Shown one piece after another: positions 21,613 to 30,733 of a stretch of 64,000 bases of DNA. Under the pieces are notes generated by a model, which worked only from the letters and a program-made list of their open reading frames with translations, ran no database searches and had not been told where the DNA came from. Every line of letters begins with the position of its first letter. Within the stretch, counting starts at the first letter, position 1. Position numbers and translations under genes: made by a program. The stretch comes from Curvibacter sp. GWA2_64_110 (GTDB taxonomy: Bacteria; Pseudomonadota; Gammaproteobacteria; Burkholderiales; Burkholderiaceae_C), in NCBI GenBank assembly GCA_001797315.1, contig MGPC01000032.1:1-64000 (forward strand). Reading direction: 5' to 3'.

Positions 21613-22512
21613 ATGAACAGTGCCAGCCTGATCCGACTTGTCGCCCTGTCCGCGATTTGGGGCGCTTCCTTCATCTTCATGCGCATGGCGGTGCCGGTGC
21701 TCGGGCCGGTGGTGCTGATCGAGGCCCGCCTGCTGCTCGCTGCGGGCCTGCTTTTCTCGGTGGGGCTCATCCTCGGGCAGCGTTTGAGGCTGGGCCAGCA
21801 CTGGCGGCACTACCTGGTGCTGGGACTGTTCAATTCGGCGTTGCCCTTCCTGCTGTTTGCCTTTGCCGCCAAGACGCTGTCAGCCTCCTTGCTGTCCATC
21901 CTCAATGCCACGGCGCCGATCTGGGGCGCGGTCATCGGGTCGGCCTGGAGCCGCGCGCCACTGCGCGGCAAGACGGCGCTGGGGCTGGCACTGGGCGTGG
22001 CGGGTGTCGGTCTGCTGGTGGGCTTTGACCGGGTGACCCTGCAGCCCGGTGCCGGCTGGGCCATCGTGGCGGCCCTGGCGGCCGCGTTCTGCTACGGCAT
22101 CGCCAGCAACTACGCCAAATCGACGCCAGCAGCGTCATCGGATCCCTATGCCAATGCCCACGGCAGCATGTGGGCGGCGGCGCTGCTGCTGGCGCCGGCG
22201 GTGCCGTTTTTCCCGGCCGCGGCCGAGCCTGCGCTCAGCGTGCTGGGGGCCGTGGCGGCGCTGGGGGTGTTCTGTACCGGCATCGCCTACCTGTTGTACT
22301 TCCGCCTGGTGGCCGACCTGGGCGCCGCACCGGCGCTGACGGTGACGTTTCTCATTCCCGTCTTCGGCATCCTGTGGGGGCATCTGTTCCTGGGTGAAGC
22401 GATCGGCTGGCATACCCTGGTCGGGGCAGTGGTGGTGCTGCTGGGGACGGCACTGGTGACCGGGTTCTCGCTGCGTGCCGTGTGGGCACCCAGGGCGGTG
22501 TCCCATGGCTGA
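21613..22512 (+). CDS. EamA/DMT-family permease
   Basis: This 299-aa inner-membrane protein has ten hydrophobic segments arranged as two five-helix EamA repeats. The first repeat opens LVALSAIWGASFIFMRMAVP and the second begins near residue 146. Family members export amino acids or other metabolites, and the substrate cannot be read from sequence. No strong ribosome-binding site precedes the ATG. The last 8 nt overlap the Ada-like gene, so the two are probably co-transcribed. Confidence 0.88.
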   Translation: MNSASLIRLVALSAIWGASFIFMRMAVPVLGPVVLIEARLLLAAGLLFSVGLILGQRLRLGQHWRHYLVLGLFNSALPFLLFAFAAKTLSASLLSILNATAPIWGAVIGSAWSRAPLRGKTALGLALGVAGVGLLVGFDRVTLQPGAGWAIVAALAAAFCYGIASNYAKSTPAASSDPYANAHGSMWAAALLLAPAVPFFPAAAEPALSVLGAVAALGVFCTGIAYLLYFRLVADLGAAPALTVTFLIPVFGILWGHLFLGEAIGWHTLVGAVVVLLGTALVTGFSLRAVWAPRAVSHG

Positions 22513-23359
22513 GCTGCCACTGGAGAGCCCGGCACGCCAGTACGCGGTGGTGGCGCGCGCCATCGACTTTCTCCGTGCCAATGCGGTGCGCCAGCCCGCG
22601 CTGGCCGAGGTGGCGGCTGCGGTGCACATGAGCGAGTTCCACTTGCAGCGCGTGTTCGCCGCCTGGGCCGGCATCTCGCCCAAGCGTTTCCTGCAGTACT
22701 TGACCAAGGAGCATGCCCGGCAGGCCTTGCTGGCCTCGCACGACCTGCTCAGCGTGACGGCCGCCAGCGGCCTGTCCAGCGCCAGCCGCCTGCATGACTT
22801 GATGGTGACGTGCGAGGCCATGACACCGGGCGAAATCAAGCGCGGCGGTGCCGGCGTGGCGCTGGGCTTCGGCTGCGCGGCCACGCCGTTTGGCGAGGCA
22901 CTGGTGGGGTGGACGGCGCGCGGCCTGTGTTACCTGGCGTTTCTCGATGGCGACGACGCGCGCCGCATGGCCGAACTCGCCAGCCAGTGGCCGGCGGCGC
23001 AGCGCGAGCGCGACGATGCGCGGGCACAGCAGTGGCTGGACCAAGTCTTTGCGGTCACGCCGCAGCGCGGTACCTTGCATCTGGTGCTGCGCGGCACCAA
23101 CTTCCAGCTCAAGGTGTGGGAGGCGCTGCTGAAGGTCGAACCCTCGCGCGTGGTGTCCTATACCCAACTGGCCCGGATGGCTGGAGCGCCCAAGGCGCAG
23201 CGCGCTGTCGGCAGCGCGCTGGCGGCCAACACCATTGGCTACCTGATCCCCTGCCATCGCGTGATCCGCGAGTCCGGCGACTTCGGTCATTACCGCTGGG
23301 GCAGCGAACGCAAGGCAGCGATGCTGGCCTGGGAGGCCGGGCATGGCGCCCGGCCTTGA
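22505..23359 (+). CDS. Ada-like methylated-DNA-protein cysteine methyltransferase with AraC-type HTH
   Basis: The N-terminal part (residues 10-100) is an AraC-type helix-turn-helix domain (MSEFHLQRVFAAWAGISPKRF). The C-terminal part is an O6-alkylguanine-DNA alkyltransferase with the acceptor cysteine in IPCHRVIRESG and the upstream YTQLARMAGAPKAQRAVGSA. It lacks the N-terminal zinc/phosphotriester domain of classical Ada, so it probably repairs O6-alkylguanine but may not sense phosphotriesters. The start at ATG 22505 (MAELPLESPARQY) overlaps the DMT gene by 8 nt and gives 284 aa. Confidence 0.9.
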   Translation: MAELPLESPARQYAVVARAIDFLRANAVRQPALAEVAAAVHMSEFHLQRVFAAWAGISPKRFLQYLTKEHARQALLASHDLLSVTAASGLSSASRLHDLMVTCEAMTPGEIKRGGAGVALGFGCAATPFGEALVGWTARGLCYLAFLDGDDARRMAELASQWPAAQRERDDARAQQWLDQVFAVTPQRGTLHLVLRGTNFQLKVWEALLKVEPSRVVSYTQLARMAGAPKAQRAVGSALAANTIGYLIPCHRVIRESGDFGHYRWGSERKAAMLAWEAGHGARP

Positions 23360-23377
23360 TGCCACCAACCGACCGCT

Positions 23378-24739
23378 TCAGCGTGCCGACAGCAGTTCCG
23401 GCACGTGCAGCAGGATGAACTCGTTGTCGTCGTTCTTGCCGAGCTGGCGTCCCGAGGAGTAGGGCAGGTTGTTGTCGTTGGCGACCACGATGTGCTCGGC
23501 ATCGACCACGTCCACGTCCTCGATGGTGACGAAGGGGAAGGTGAACTTGCCGTCCTTGCCGCCGACCTTGGCCACGCCCTTCGGATCCTGGATGTCGAGC
23601 AGGTCGATGTAGCCGATCTTGCGCACGAAGCCGTCGGCGTCCGCGTCCTTCAGGCTGATCTTGTAGATGCGCTTGAACCTGGCCGGCACGTTCTGGCAGT
23701 CCGGACGGGCCGGGCCGTTGCAGGCGGTGTGCTCCAGGCCTTCGCCGTTGTCGCGCTCGATGATCAGGCCGGTGTCGGCATCGATCATGTTGAAGTCGCC
23801 GATGTTGTTGCCGTTCAGCTCCAGCGCGTATTTCCAGGAGCGGCCGGTCCATTCCCCCTTGGCCATGTTGAACTCCAGCACGCGCAGGTACTCGCGGCCG
23901 TCCTTGGTCTCCCACTTCTTCTCGGCTTCGTTCCACAACGGGCCTTCGAGCAGCGGGTACAGGAACTGACCGTCCTTCGAGGCGGCCATGCCTTCGTAGC
24001 CGCGTGAGCGGCGCACCGGCGTGGCGAAGGCGCCGGCCGTGGCCGGTGTGGTGACCGAGAAGTGGTCGGGCGAGCGGGCCAGCTTGCCGTCCACCTCGGT
24101 GTTGAACACCGCCAGCACCTTGCCCTGGCGGTCGGTCTTCACGAGGTAGGGGCCGAGCTCGTCGCCGAACCAGACGTGCTCGCCGATGAACTGCATCGAC
24201 TCGATGTCGAGGTCGGCACCGGTCAGGTAGCGCTGCTTGGTGCCTTCGTTGACGATCAGGAAGGGAATCGTCTTGTCCGGATCGTGCAGGAACACGGTTT
24301 GCAAGCGCTTCACGCTGCCGCTTTTCCAGTCGGGCTTGACGTGGTGGAACATCAGCATGGCGTCGGCCGAATTGGCCTTGCTGCCGAAGCCGTTGTCGGT
24401 CAGCACCCAGTAGCTGCCGTCCTTCATCGCCTTGATGCCGGAAAAACCCTGCACCGGCTGGCCCTGGAACGGCAGGTTGATGCCGGTGGGCTTCGGTGCC
24501 CCCTTGGCCGAGAGGTAGGAACTGCCGGCGATGGCGCCGAGCTTGTCTTCGCGGTGGCCATCCGCCGTGGTGTACTTGCCCGAAGTCTGCAGGCTGGCTG
24601 GGGCGTCCTTCGGTGCGGTGATGAAGGTGCGTGCCGGCAGCGCGGCATGGCCGATCAGCGTGGCGGGGAAGGCCTGCTGGGCCTGCACGGGTGCGATGGC
24701 CAGCAGGGCGAGGATCGGTAGCAGAGGTGATTGGCGCAT
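23378..24739 (-). CDS. Secreted phytase-like esterase domain protein
   Basis: This 453-aa protein has an N-terminal signal peptide (MRQSPLLPILALLAIAPVQA, cleavage likely after AQA). It belongs to the family annotated as esterase-like activity of phytase, a beta-propeller fold. Visible repeats include GFSGIKAMKDGSYWVLTDNG, RGYEGMAASKDGQFLYPLLEG and VTIEDVDVVDAEHIVVANDN. It is probably periplasmic or extracellular; substrate unknown, possibly phosphate esters. The ATG at 24739 is preferred over the track start at 24763 because it begins the signal peptide. Confidence 0.82.
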   Translation of the reverse strand: MRQSPLLPILALLAIAPVQAQQAFPATLIGHAALPARTFITAPKDAPASLQTSGKYTTADGHREDKLGAIAGSSYLSAKGAPKPTGINLPFQGQPVQGFSGIKAMKDGSYWVLTDNGFGSKANSADAMLMFHHVKPDWKSGSVKRLQTVFLHDPDKTIPFLIVNEGTKQRYLTGADLDIESMQFIGEHVWFGDELGPYLVKTDRQGKVLAVFNTEVDGKLARSPDHFSVTTPATAGAFATPVRRSRGYEGMAASKDGQFLYPLLEGPLWNEAEKKWETKDGREYLRVLEFNMAKGEWTGRSWKYALELNGNNIGDFNMIDADTGLIIERDNGEGLEHTACNGPARPDCQNVPARFKRIYKISLKDADADGFVRKIGYIDLLDIQDPKGVAKVGGKDGKFTFPFVTIEDVDVVDAEHIVVANDNNLPYSSGRQLGKNDDNEFILLHVPELLSAR

Positions 24740-24845
24740 GGTGCTCTTGGGTTGGTTGAACAAGCACCACCGATGCTAGGAATCGAACATGACAGAAGCG
24801 TGAAGGCGATTTCACGCCAGCAGCGCTTGCTGGCGACAAAGGGCG

Positions 24846-25928
24846 TTACTCGACCAGCGCAACCGATTTCACCTGGGCCCAGACGGCCCGACCGGGCACC
24901 AGGTCCAGGGTATTGACGGCGCGTGCCGTGATGCGCGACAGCAGCATGGCGCCGCCGCAGGCCACGCGCACCAGGGCCTGGGACGGATGGGCGTCTGCGG
25001 CAATGGCGTCGACCGTGGCGGGCAGCAGGTTCTGGATGCTGGTGTGCTGTGGCGCTTCGGTCGCCAGGCTGATGTCGCGCGCCAGCACGCGCAGGCGCAC
25101 GCGCTGCCCGACGGCCAGGCCGCTGTCGCGCAGCCACAGGCTGCCGCCGCCGAAATCCACCCGCATCAGATGCCAGCGCGCGTCATGCTCCGCCACCGTG
25201 CCATGCAGCAGAGCACCGGCATCGTCACCCAGCACCACCGGCGTGTCGATGCGGGCCAGCACGTCGGCCACCGGACCGGCCGCCTTGACACGGCCGTGAT
25301 CGAGCGCGACCAGCGAATCCGCCAGCCGTGCCACTTCATCGGCCGCATGAGTGACGTAAAGCATGGGAATCTGCAGTTCAGCATGCAGGCGCTCCAGCCA
25401 GGGCAGGATGTCCTGGCGGCGCGCCTGGTCGAGCGCAGCCAGAGGTTCGTCGAGCAGCAGCAGCCGCGGCTGCGTGGCCAGTGCGCGCGCAATGGCCACC
25501 CGCTGGCGTTCGCCACCGGAGAGCTGCTGCACCTGGCGTTGCATCAGATGGCCGATGCCCAGCAGCTCGATCACGGTCTCCAGCGCAATGGCCGGTTGGC
25601 CGGCCATGCTGCGCCGCAGTCCGTAGGCCAGGTTGCCACGCACGTCCAGATGCTCGAACAGGCTCGCTTCCTGGAACACATAACCCAGTGGCCGCTGCCA
25701 CGGCGGCAGAAAGACGCTGCTGGCGTCGTCCTGCCAGACCTCATCGTCGATGCGGACCAGGGCGTTGTGCGCGCGTTCCAGGCCGGCCACGCAGCGCAGC
25801 ACGCTGGTCTTGCCGGAGCCGGACGGACCGTGCAGGGCGGTGATGCCGCGCGCCGGCAGTGTCAGATCGACCTCCAGCTGGAAGTCGGGCCGCGCCAGCG
25901 AGAGGCGGATCAGGTTGTCGCTGTTCAT
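24846..25928 (-). CDS. modC: Molybdate ABC transporter ATP-binding protein
   Basis: This is the ATPase of the high-affinity molybdate importer. The 360-aa protein has Walker [10 protein letters not shown], signature LSGGERQRV and Walker [13 protein letters not shown]. It ends in a C-terminal Mop/TOBE domain (about residues 295-355) that binds molybdate. The track ORF (553 aa) runs on into the modB region in another frame. The ATG at 25928 ([16 protein letters not shown]) overlaps the modB stop by 4 nt and is the real start. Confidence 0.95.
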   Translation of the reverse strand: MNSDNLIRLSLARPDFQLEVDLTLPARGITALHGPSGSGKTSVLRCVAGLERAHNALVRIDDEVWQDDASSVFLPPWQRPLGYVFQEASLFEHLDVRGNLAYGLRRSMAGQPAIALETVIELLGIGHLMQRQVQQLSGGERQRVAIARALATQPRLLLLDEPLAALDQARRQDILPWLERLHAELQIPMLYVTHAADEVARLADSLVALDHGRVKAAGPVADVLARIDTPVVLGDDAGALLHGTVAEHDARWHLMRVDFGGGSLWLRDSGLAVGQRVRLRVLARDISLATEAPQHTSIQNLLPATVDAIAADAHPSQALVRVACGGAMLLSRITARAVNTLDLVPGRAVWAQVKSVALVE

Positions 25929-26608
25929 GGCAACACCCTGGCATGGCGGCGGTTGAGCAGCGACAGGCCCAGCAGCACCACGAAGGAGAACAGCACCATG
26001 CTGCCGGCCAGCCAGTGCGCCTGCGTGTACTCCAGGGCTTCGACGTGGCCGTAGATCTGCGTCGACACCACGCGTGTCTTGTCGGGGATGTTGCCGCCGA
26101 TCATCAGCACCACGCCGAATTCGCCCACCGTGTGCGCGAAGGTCAGGATGCCGGCGGTGACAAAACCGCGCCGTGACAGCGGCAGCACCACGGTGAAGAA
26201 GGCATCCAGCGGTCTGGCACGCAAGGTGGCCGCCACTTCCAGCGGCCGCGGGCCGATGGCCTCGAAGGCGTTCTGCAGCGGCTGCACCGCAAACGGCAGC
26301 GAATAGATCAGCGAGGCCAGCAGCAGGCCGCCGAAGGTGAAAGGCAACGTGCCCAGCCCGAGAAACTGGGTCAGCTGGCCGATCCAGCCGTGGGGACCGA
26401 GCGCTACCAGCAGGTAGAAGCCGAGTACCGTGGGTGGCAGCACCAGCGGCAGCGTCACCACCGCACCCAGCGGGGCACGCCAGCGCGACGTCGTGCGCGC
26501 CAGCCACCAGGCCAGCGGCGTGGCCAGCAGCAGGAGCAGCAGCGTGGTGAGGCCGGCCAGCTTCAGCGTGAGCCAGATGGCGCTCAGGTCATCAGCACTG
26601 AAAGGCAT
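25925..26608 (-). CDS. modB: Molybdate ABC transporter permease
   Basis: This 227-aa inner-membrane permease has five to six helices. The EAA-loop region is visible as [20 protein letters not shown], which docks onto ModC. The membrane domain includes [21 protein letters not shown]. It lies 8 nt after modA and overlaps modC by 4 nt, giving a modA-modB-modC operon on the minus strand. Confidence 0.96.
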   Translation of the reverse strand: MPFSADDLSAIWLTLKLAGLTTLLLLLLATPLAWWLARTTSRWRAPLGAVVTLPLVLPPTVLGFYLLVALGPHGWIGQLTQFLGLGTLPFTFGGLLLASLIYSLPFAVQPLQNAFEAIGPRPLEVAATLRARPLDAFFTVVLPLSRRGFVTAGILTFAHTVGEFGVVLMIGGNIPDKTRVVSTQIYGHVEALEYTQAHWLAGSMVLFSFVVLLGLSLLNRRHARVLP

Positions 26609-26616
26609 GGTCGGGA

Positions 26617-27417
<801 letters not shown>

Positions 27418-27456
27418 TATAACCACGACCGCCCGCAGCGGCGGCACAATGCGCGC

Positions 27457-28224
27457 ATGACCTCTCCCCAACTCAAGCTGGCCGGGGCCTTGGGCCATGA
27501 GCTGGCCGACAAGCGCATCGACATCCTGCGCCGCATCGGCGAAGCCGGCTCGATCTCCGAGGCCGCGCGTGCTGCCGGTGTCAGCTACAAGGCGGCCTGG
27601 CAGGCCATCGACACCCTGAGCAACCTGGCCGGTGCGACCCTGGTGGAGCGCGCCGTCGGCGGCTCCGGCGGCGGCGGGGCGCATCTCACGCCGGCCGGGC
27701 GACAACTGCTGCAGGCGGCCGATCTGATGCGCGAGGCGCGGGCACAGGTGCTGGCGAAGATGTCCCGCGGCGGCGCGGACCAGTTGGACGCGCCGGGTCT
27801 GGCTGCCTTGGGCTTGCGCACCAGCATGCGCAACCAGCTGCCCTGTCGCGTCAAGGCGCTCAAACCGCAGGGGCAGGCGATCCGGGTGGAGCTGGTCTTG
27901 CCGGACGGCGGCTCACTGTTCTCGCGCATCACGCGCGAAAGCGCCCAGCTGCTGGGCTTGCAAGCCGGGCTGCCGGTGCTGGCCCTGTGCAAGGCCACCG
28001 CCGTCACGGTGGCGGCGGTCAGCAAAGCCGCTGCCGGCCGCAACCTGCTGCACGGCCACGCCACACGCGTGTCGCGCGCGGCGGCGGGCGGCGAGGTGGC
28101 GTTGACCCTGCCGGGCGGGCTGAGCCTGGTCGGTTTTGCCGGCCCGGGTTGTGGTTTGAAGGTGGGCAGTGCAGCCGTGGCGTGCGTCGACGAGTCTGCG
28201 GTGGTGATTGCGCTGGCCGGCTGA
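27457..28224 (+). CDS. modE: Molybdenum-responsive transcriptional regulator ModE
   Basis: This 255-aa regulator has an N-terminal LysR-like winged helix-turn-helix (RIGEAGSISEAARAAGVSYK, recognition helix near residues 36-52). Two C-terminal Mop domains (about residues 115-185 and 190-253) bind molybdate, as seen in SMRNQLPCRVKALKPQGQ and RNLLHGHATRVSRAAAGGEV. It is divergent from modABC and shares the operator with it. Confidence 0.95.
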   Translation: MTSPQLKLAGALGHELADKRIDILRRIGEAGSISEAARAAGVSYKAAWQAIDTLSNLAGATLVERAVGGSGGGGAHLTPAGRQLLQAADLMREARAQVLAKMSRGGADQLDAPGLAALGLRTSMRNQLPCRVKALKPQGQAIRVELVLPDGGSLFSRITRESAQLLGLQAGLPVLALCKATAVTVAAVSKAAAGRNLLHGHATRVSRAAAGGEVALTLPGGLSLVGFAGPGCGLKVGSAAVACVDESAVVIALAG

Positions 28225-28234
28225 GGCCGGCGGC

Positions 28235-29341
28235 TCACATGCGCAGCGCTCCGGCGTAGCCGGTCATTTCCAGGTAGCCGCGCCCGACGTGCCGGCCTTG
28301 ACTGTCAAAGAGATCACTCAGGCCTTCCCAGTAGATGGCGCCGGTGGAAGCGCGGCTGTCGAGCTCCTGGTTGTCGACCAGCGCTTTCACGTGGAAGAGG
28401 CCGGCCGGAGTCTGCAGCGTCCACTCGACCGGGTAGTTGGCCTGGCTGGCCGGGCTGCGCCAGCGGCGTTGCGGCGTGAAGCTCACCTCGCCGCGCTGGA
28501 AAATGCGCACGTGTGCCTGCCCCGTCTGGGGCGCGGCGCGGAACGAACCGCCGTCCCACAGCGCCTGCCCCGACTTGTCGCGCAGGCGAAAGGCGGTGAG
28601 CGCGCTGCCGTCGAACAGGTTGATGCCGATCCAGTCCCAGCCCACCGCATCCGGGTGCAGCAGCGCTTCGCTCCACTCATGGTCGAGCCAGGCCGAGCCG
28701 GTCGCGTCGAGGGCGTGGCGCTGGCCCTGCAGCGTGATGCTGCCGCGCACCGCCAGCTGCGGCTGGCTGTAGTAGTAGCTGGCCTGCGTGGGCTCAGGCC
28801 CCTTGCGTGACCAGCCCTGTTCGCCCTGCAGCAGCACGGGCTGGCGGGCTGTGAACTGCAGTGCCAGCTGGAAGTCGCCGGCCTGGACTTGCGCGCTGTA
28901 AACGTCGCCCGCAGGGCTGTTCTGGCGCTGCAGCGTCCAGTCGCGCAGGACGATGTCGGTGTCGCGTTCGCTGGAGTGGGCCTGGTCCAGATCCGCATCA
29001 CCCGAGGCGCGCGCAATGCGCTGGTCGTGCCACAGCTTCCGGTTCTTGACGTCGGTGACGGCCGCATGGGCGAAGATCAGCTGTTTGGCGGCCAGGCGCG
29101 AAGCCATGCCCTGCGTGGCGTCCACCCTGGAGCGGAAGAAGGTGAGCTGGAAACCGAACAGGCGACTGCCCGCGCTGGCGTGGCCGGTGATGTACCACCA
29201 CTCGGTGCGCACGTCCGGATGCGCACCGAAGTCACGCGGGAAGCTCAGGCTGCGTGGTGGCAGAGGCCATGCACCCGTTGCATGCCATAACCCGGTCAGC
29301 AGCAGGCTGCGGCGCAGGAGTTTCGGGTGGTTCAGGGTCAT
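28235..29341 (-). CDS. AttH-like lipocalin / CrtC-domain secreted protein
   Basis: I recognise the predicted secreted hydrolase family (COG5621; AttH/CrtC-like lipocalin fold). Conserved features are the N-terminal FPRDFGAHPDVRTEWWYITG, the central FGFQLTFFRSR, and the late WLDHEWSEALL and VGWDWIGINLFDGS. The ATG at 29341 (MTLNHPKLLRRSLLLTG) gives 368 aa with a likely signal segment. In many genomes it sits next to an FtsX-like permease and a LolD-like ATPase. Here possible partners are at 47605 and 60860. Substrate unknown. Confidence 0.85.
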   Translation of the reverse strand: MTLNHPKLLRRSLLLTGLWHATGAWPLPPRSLSFPRDFGAHPDVRTEWWYITGHASAGSRLFGFQLTFFRSRVDATQGMASRLAAKQLIFAHAAVTDVKNRKLWHDQRIARASGDADLDQAHSSERDTDIVLRDWTLQRQNSPAGDVYSAQVQAGDFQLALQFTARQPVLLQGEQGWSRKGPEPTQASYYYSQPQLAVRGSITLQGQRHALDATGSAWLDHEWSEALLHPDAVGWDWIGINLFDGSALTAFRLRDKSGQALWDGGSFRAAPQTGQAHVRIFQRGEVSFTPQRRWRSPASQANYPVEWTLQTPAGLFHVKALVDNQELDSRASTGAIYWEGLSDLFDSQGRHVGRGYLEMTGYAGALRM

Positions 29342-29419
29342 GGTGATGCACAAGCGCTGGACGGTTGATTCTGCCGTAGCGAGATCAGTGCCCGCCACGC
29401 GAGCCAGGCGAGGACCTTT

Positions 29420-29899
29420 TTATTGGCGCACGGTGGGCAGGCCGGGGGTCAGGCGGGCCTTGCGCGGTGTCGGCCAAGCCGCGGCGGCCGGGCGTGTTGC
29501 CACCAGGTCGGCCAGCGTCACGCCGTCCAGCACCGTGAAGTAACTCTCCATTGCCTGACTCAGCACGCCCTTGAGGCGGCAATGCTGGCTCAGGCGGCAC
29601 TGGTTGAGCGTGGGGTCAAAGCATTCGACCAGCGTGAAGTCGGTCTCGGTGGCACGCACCACGGCGCCCAGGTTGATTTCGGCCGCCGGTTTCGACAGGC
29701 GCATGCCGCCGCCGCGCCCGCGCGTGGTGTCCAGCAGCCCCTGGGCCGCCAGCTCCTGCACGATCTTGGTCAGGTGGCTGCGCGAGATGCCGTAGCCCTC
29801 GGCGATCTCGCTGATGGTGACCGGCTGCTCACGCGTCTGGCTGGCTGCGCAGTACATCAGAACGCGCAGGGTGTAGTCAGTCCATTGGGTCAGGTGCAT
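29420..29899 (-). CDS. nsrR: Rrf2-family nitric-oxide-sensing repressor NsrR
   Basis: This 159-aa winged-helix repressor binds an iron-sulfur cluster destroyed by nitric oxide. The start MHLTQWTDYTLRVLMYCA is typical of NsrR. The recognition-helix region is ISRSHLTKIVQELA. The three cluster cysteines are at about residues 93, 101 and 107 (VECFDPTLNQCRLSQHCRLK). A proline- and alanine-rich tail follows. The divergent RIC gene shares a promoter region with two NsrR boxes, so NsrR probably represses it and possibly itself. Confidence 0.93.
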   Translation of the reverse strand: MHLTQWTDYTLRVLMYCAASQTREQPVTISEIAEGYGISRSHLTKIVQELAAQGLLDTTRGRGGGMRLSKPAAEINLGAVVRATETDFTLVECFDPTLNQCRLSQHCRLKGVLSQAMESYFTVLDGVTLADLVATRPAAAAWPTPRKARLTPGLPTVRQ

Positions 29900-29921
29900 G
29901 GAATTTGCCGCAGATCAATAA

Positions 29922-29944
29922 AAGATTCATTTTGCATGAATTTT
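29922..29944. promoter_or_regulatory. NsrR binding site 1
   Basis: A 23-bp imperfect palindrome with arms AAGATTCAT and ATGAATTTT matches the NsrR consensus (AAGATGCATTT-like arms, 11-1-11). It is 23 nt upstream of the nsrR start, so it may provide autoregulation. Confidence 0.75.
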
Positions 29945-29957
29945 AGTGGCTAGAATA

Positions 29958-29980
29958 AACATGCATTTCAAATGAATCTT
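29958..29980. promoter_or_regulatory. NsrR binding site 2
   Basis: A 23-bp palindrome, AACATGCATTT-C-AAATGAATCTT, has 9 of 11 arm positions paired and lies close to the NsrR consensus. It is just upstream of the AAAGGAG ribosome-binding site of the RIC gene, a position fitting direct repression of that gene. Confidence 0.85.
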
Positions 29981-29995
29981 TAAAGGAGCGTCTTC

Positions 29996-30724
29996 ATGAA
30001 TGCACGCCTGGAAACCATCGAACCCGCGGCCCCGGCCTTGAGCGCCGAACAGGCCCTGGGCCAGATTGCCGTTCAATTGCCGGGGGCCACCGCCGTCTTT
30101 CGCCGCCTCAAGCTCGACTTCTGCTGCGGCGGCCAGGTCAGCCTGCGGCAGGCCGCCGCCGACAAGGGGCTGGACGCGAATGCCATCCTGGCCGAACTGT
30201 CGGCCCTGCAACGTCCCAGCGGCCTGCCGGCTGAGACCGACCCGGGCGCCTTGATCGAGCACATTCTGGCGCGCTACCACGAGGTGCATCGCGCACAGCT
30301 GCCCGAGCTGGTCCGCATGGCGCGCCGCGTCGAAGCCGTGCACCGCGAGCATCCGCAGGTGCCGGCCGGTCTGGCCGACCTGCTGGAGGGCATGCACGAA
30401 GAGCTGCTGTCGCACATGCAGAAAGAGGAGACCATCCTGTTTCCCATGTTGAAAGCAGGTGGCAATCCCTTTGTCGGCCAGCCCATCACCGTCATGCGGG
30501 CCGAACACGTCGAGCACGGCGCCACGCTGGAAAAACTGGCCGCCCTGACGAACGAGGCCCAGCCGCCAGCGGACGCCTGCAACACCTGGCGGGCGCTTTA
30601 TGCCGGCATTGCCCAGTTGAATGACGATCTGATCAACCACATTCATCTGGAAAACAATGTGCTGTTCCCGCAGTTCGAGGCCCGTGCGCAGGGTTGCGGC
30701 TCGTCCGGCTGCGGTTGCGGCTGA
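29996..30724 (+). CDS. ytfE: Iron-sulfur cluster repair di-iron protein (RIC / YtfE / ScdA family)
   Basis: This 242-aa cytosolic protein repairs iron-sulfur clusters damaged by nitrosative or oxidative stress. The N-terminal ScdA domain has the conserved FRRLKLDFCCGGQVSL. The hemerythrin-like di-iron domain (about residues 85-230) contains histidine motifs LIEHILARYHEVH, HEELLSHMQKEE and DLINHIHLENNVLFP. The C-terminus is an unusual cysteine/glycine-rich tail (GCGSSGCGCG). Its promoter carries two NsrR boxes. AAAGGAG precedes the ATG. Confidence 0.93.
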   Translation: MNARLETIEPAAPALSAEQALGQIAVQLPGATAVFRRLKLDFCCGGQVSLRQAAADKGLDANAILAELSALQRPSGLPAETDPGALIEHILARYHEVHRAQLPELVRMARRVEAVHREHPQVPAGLADLLEGMHEELLSHMQKEETILFPMLKAGGNPFVGQPITVMRAEHVEHGATLEKLAALTNEAQPPADACNTWRALYAGIAQLNDDLINHIHLENNVLFPQFEARAQGCGSSGCGCG

Positions 30725-30733
30725 AGCGGCTTT

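Noticed and set aside
24846-26507. 553-aa ORF suggesting a modB-modC fusion
   Set aside because: The N-terminal 190 residues are an out-of-frame reading of modB; the true modB ORF is intact and overlaps modC by 4 nt.
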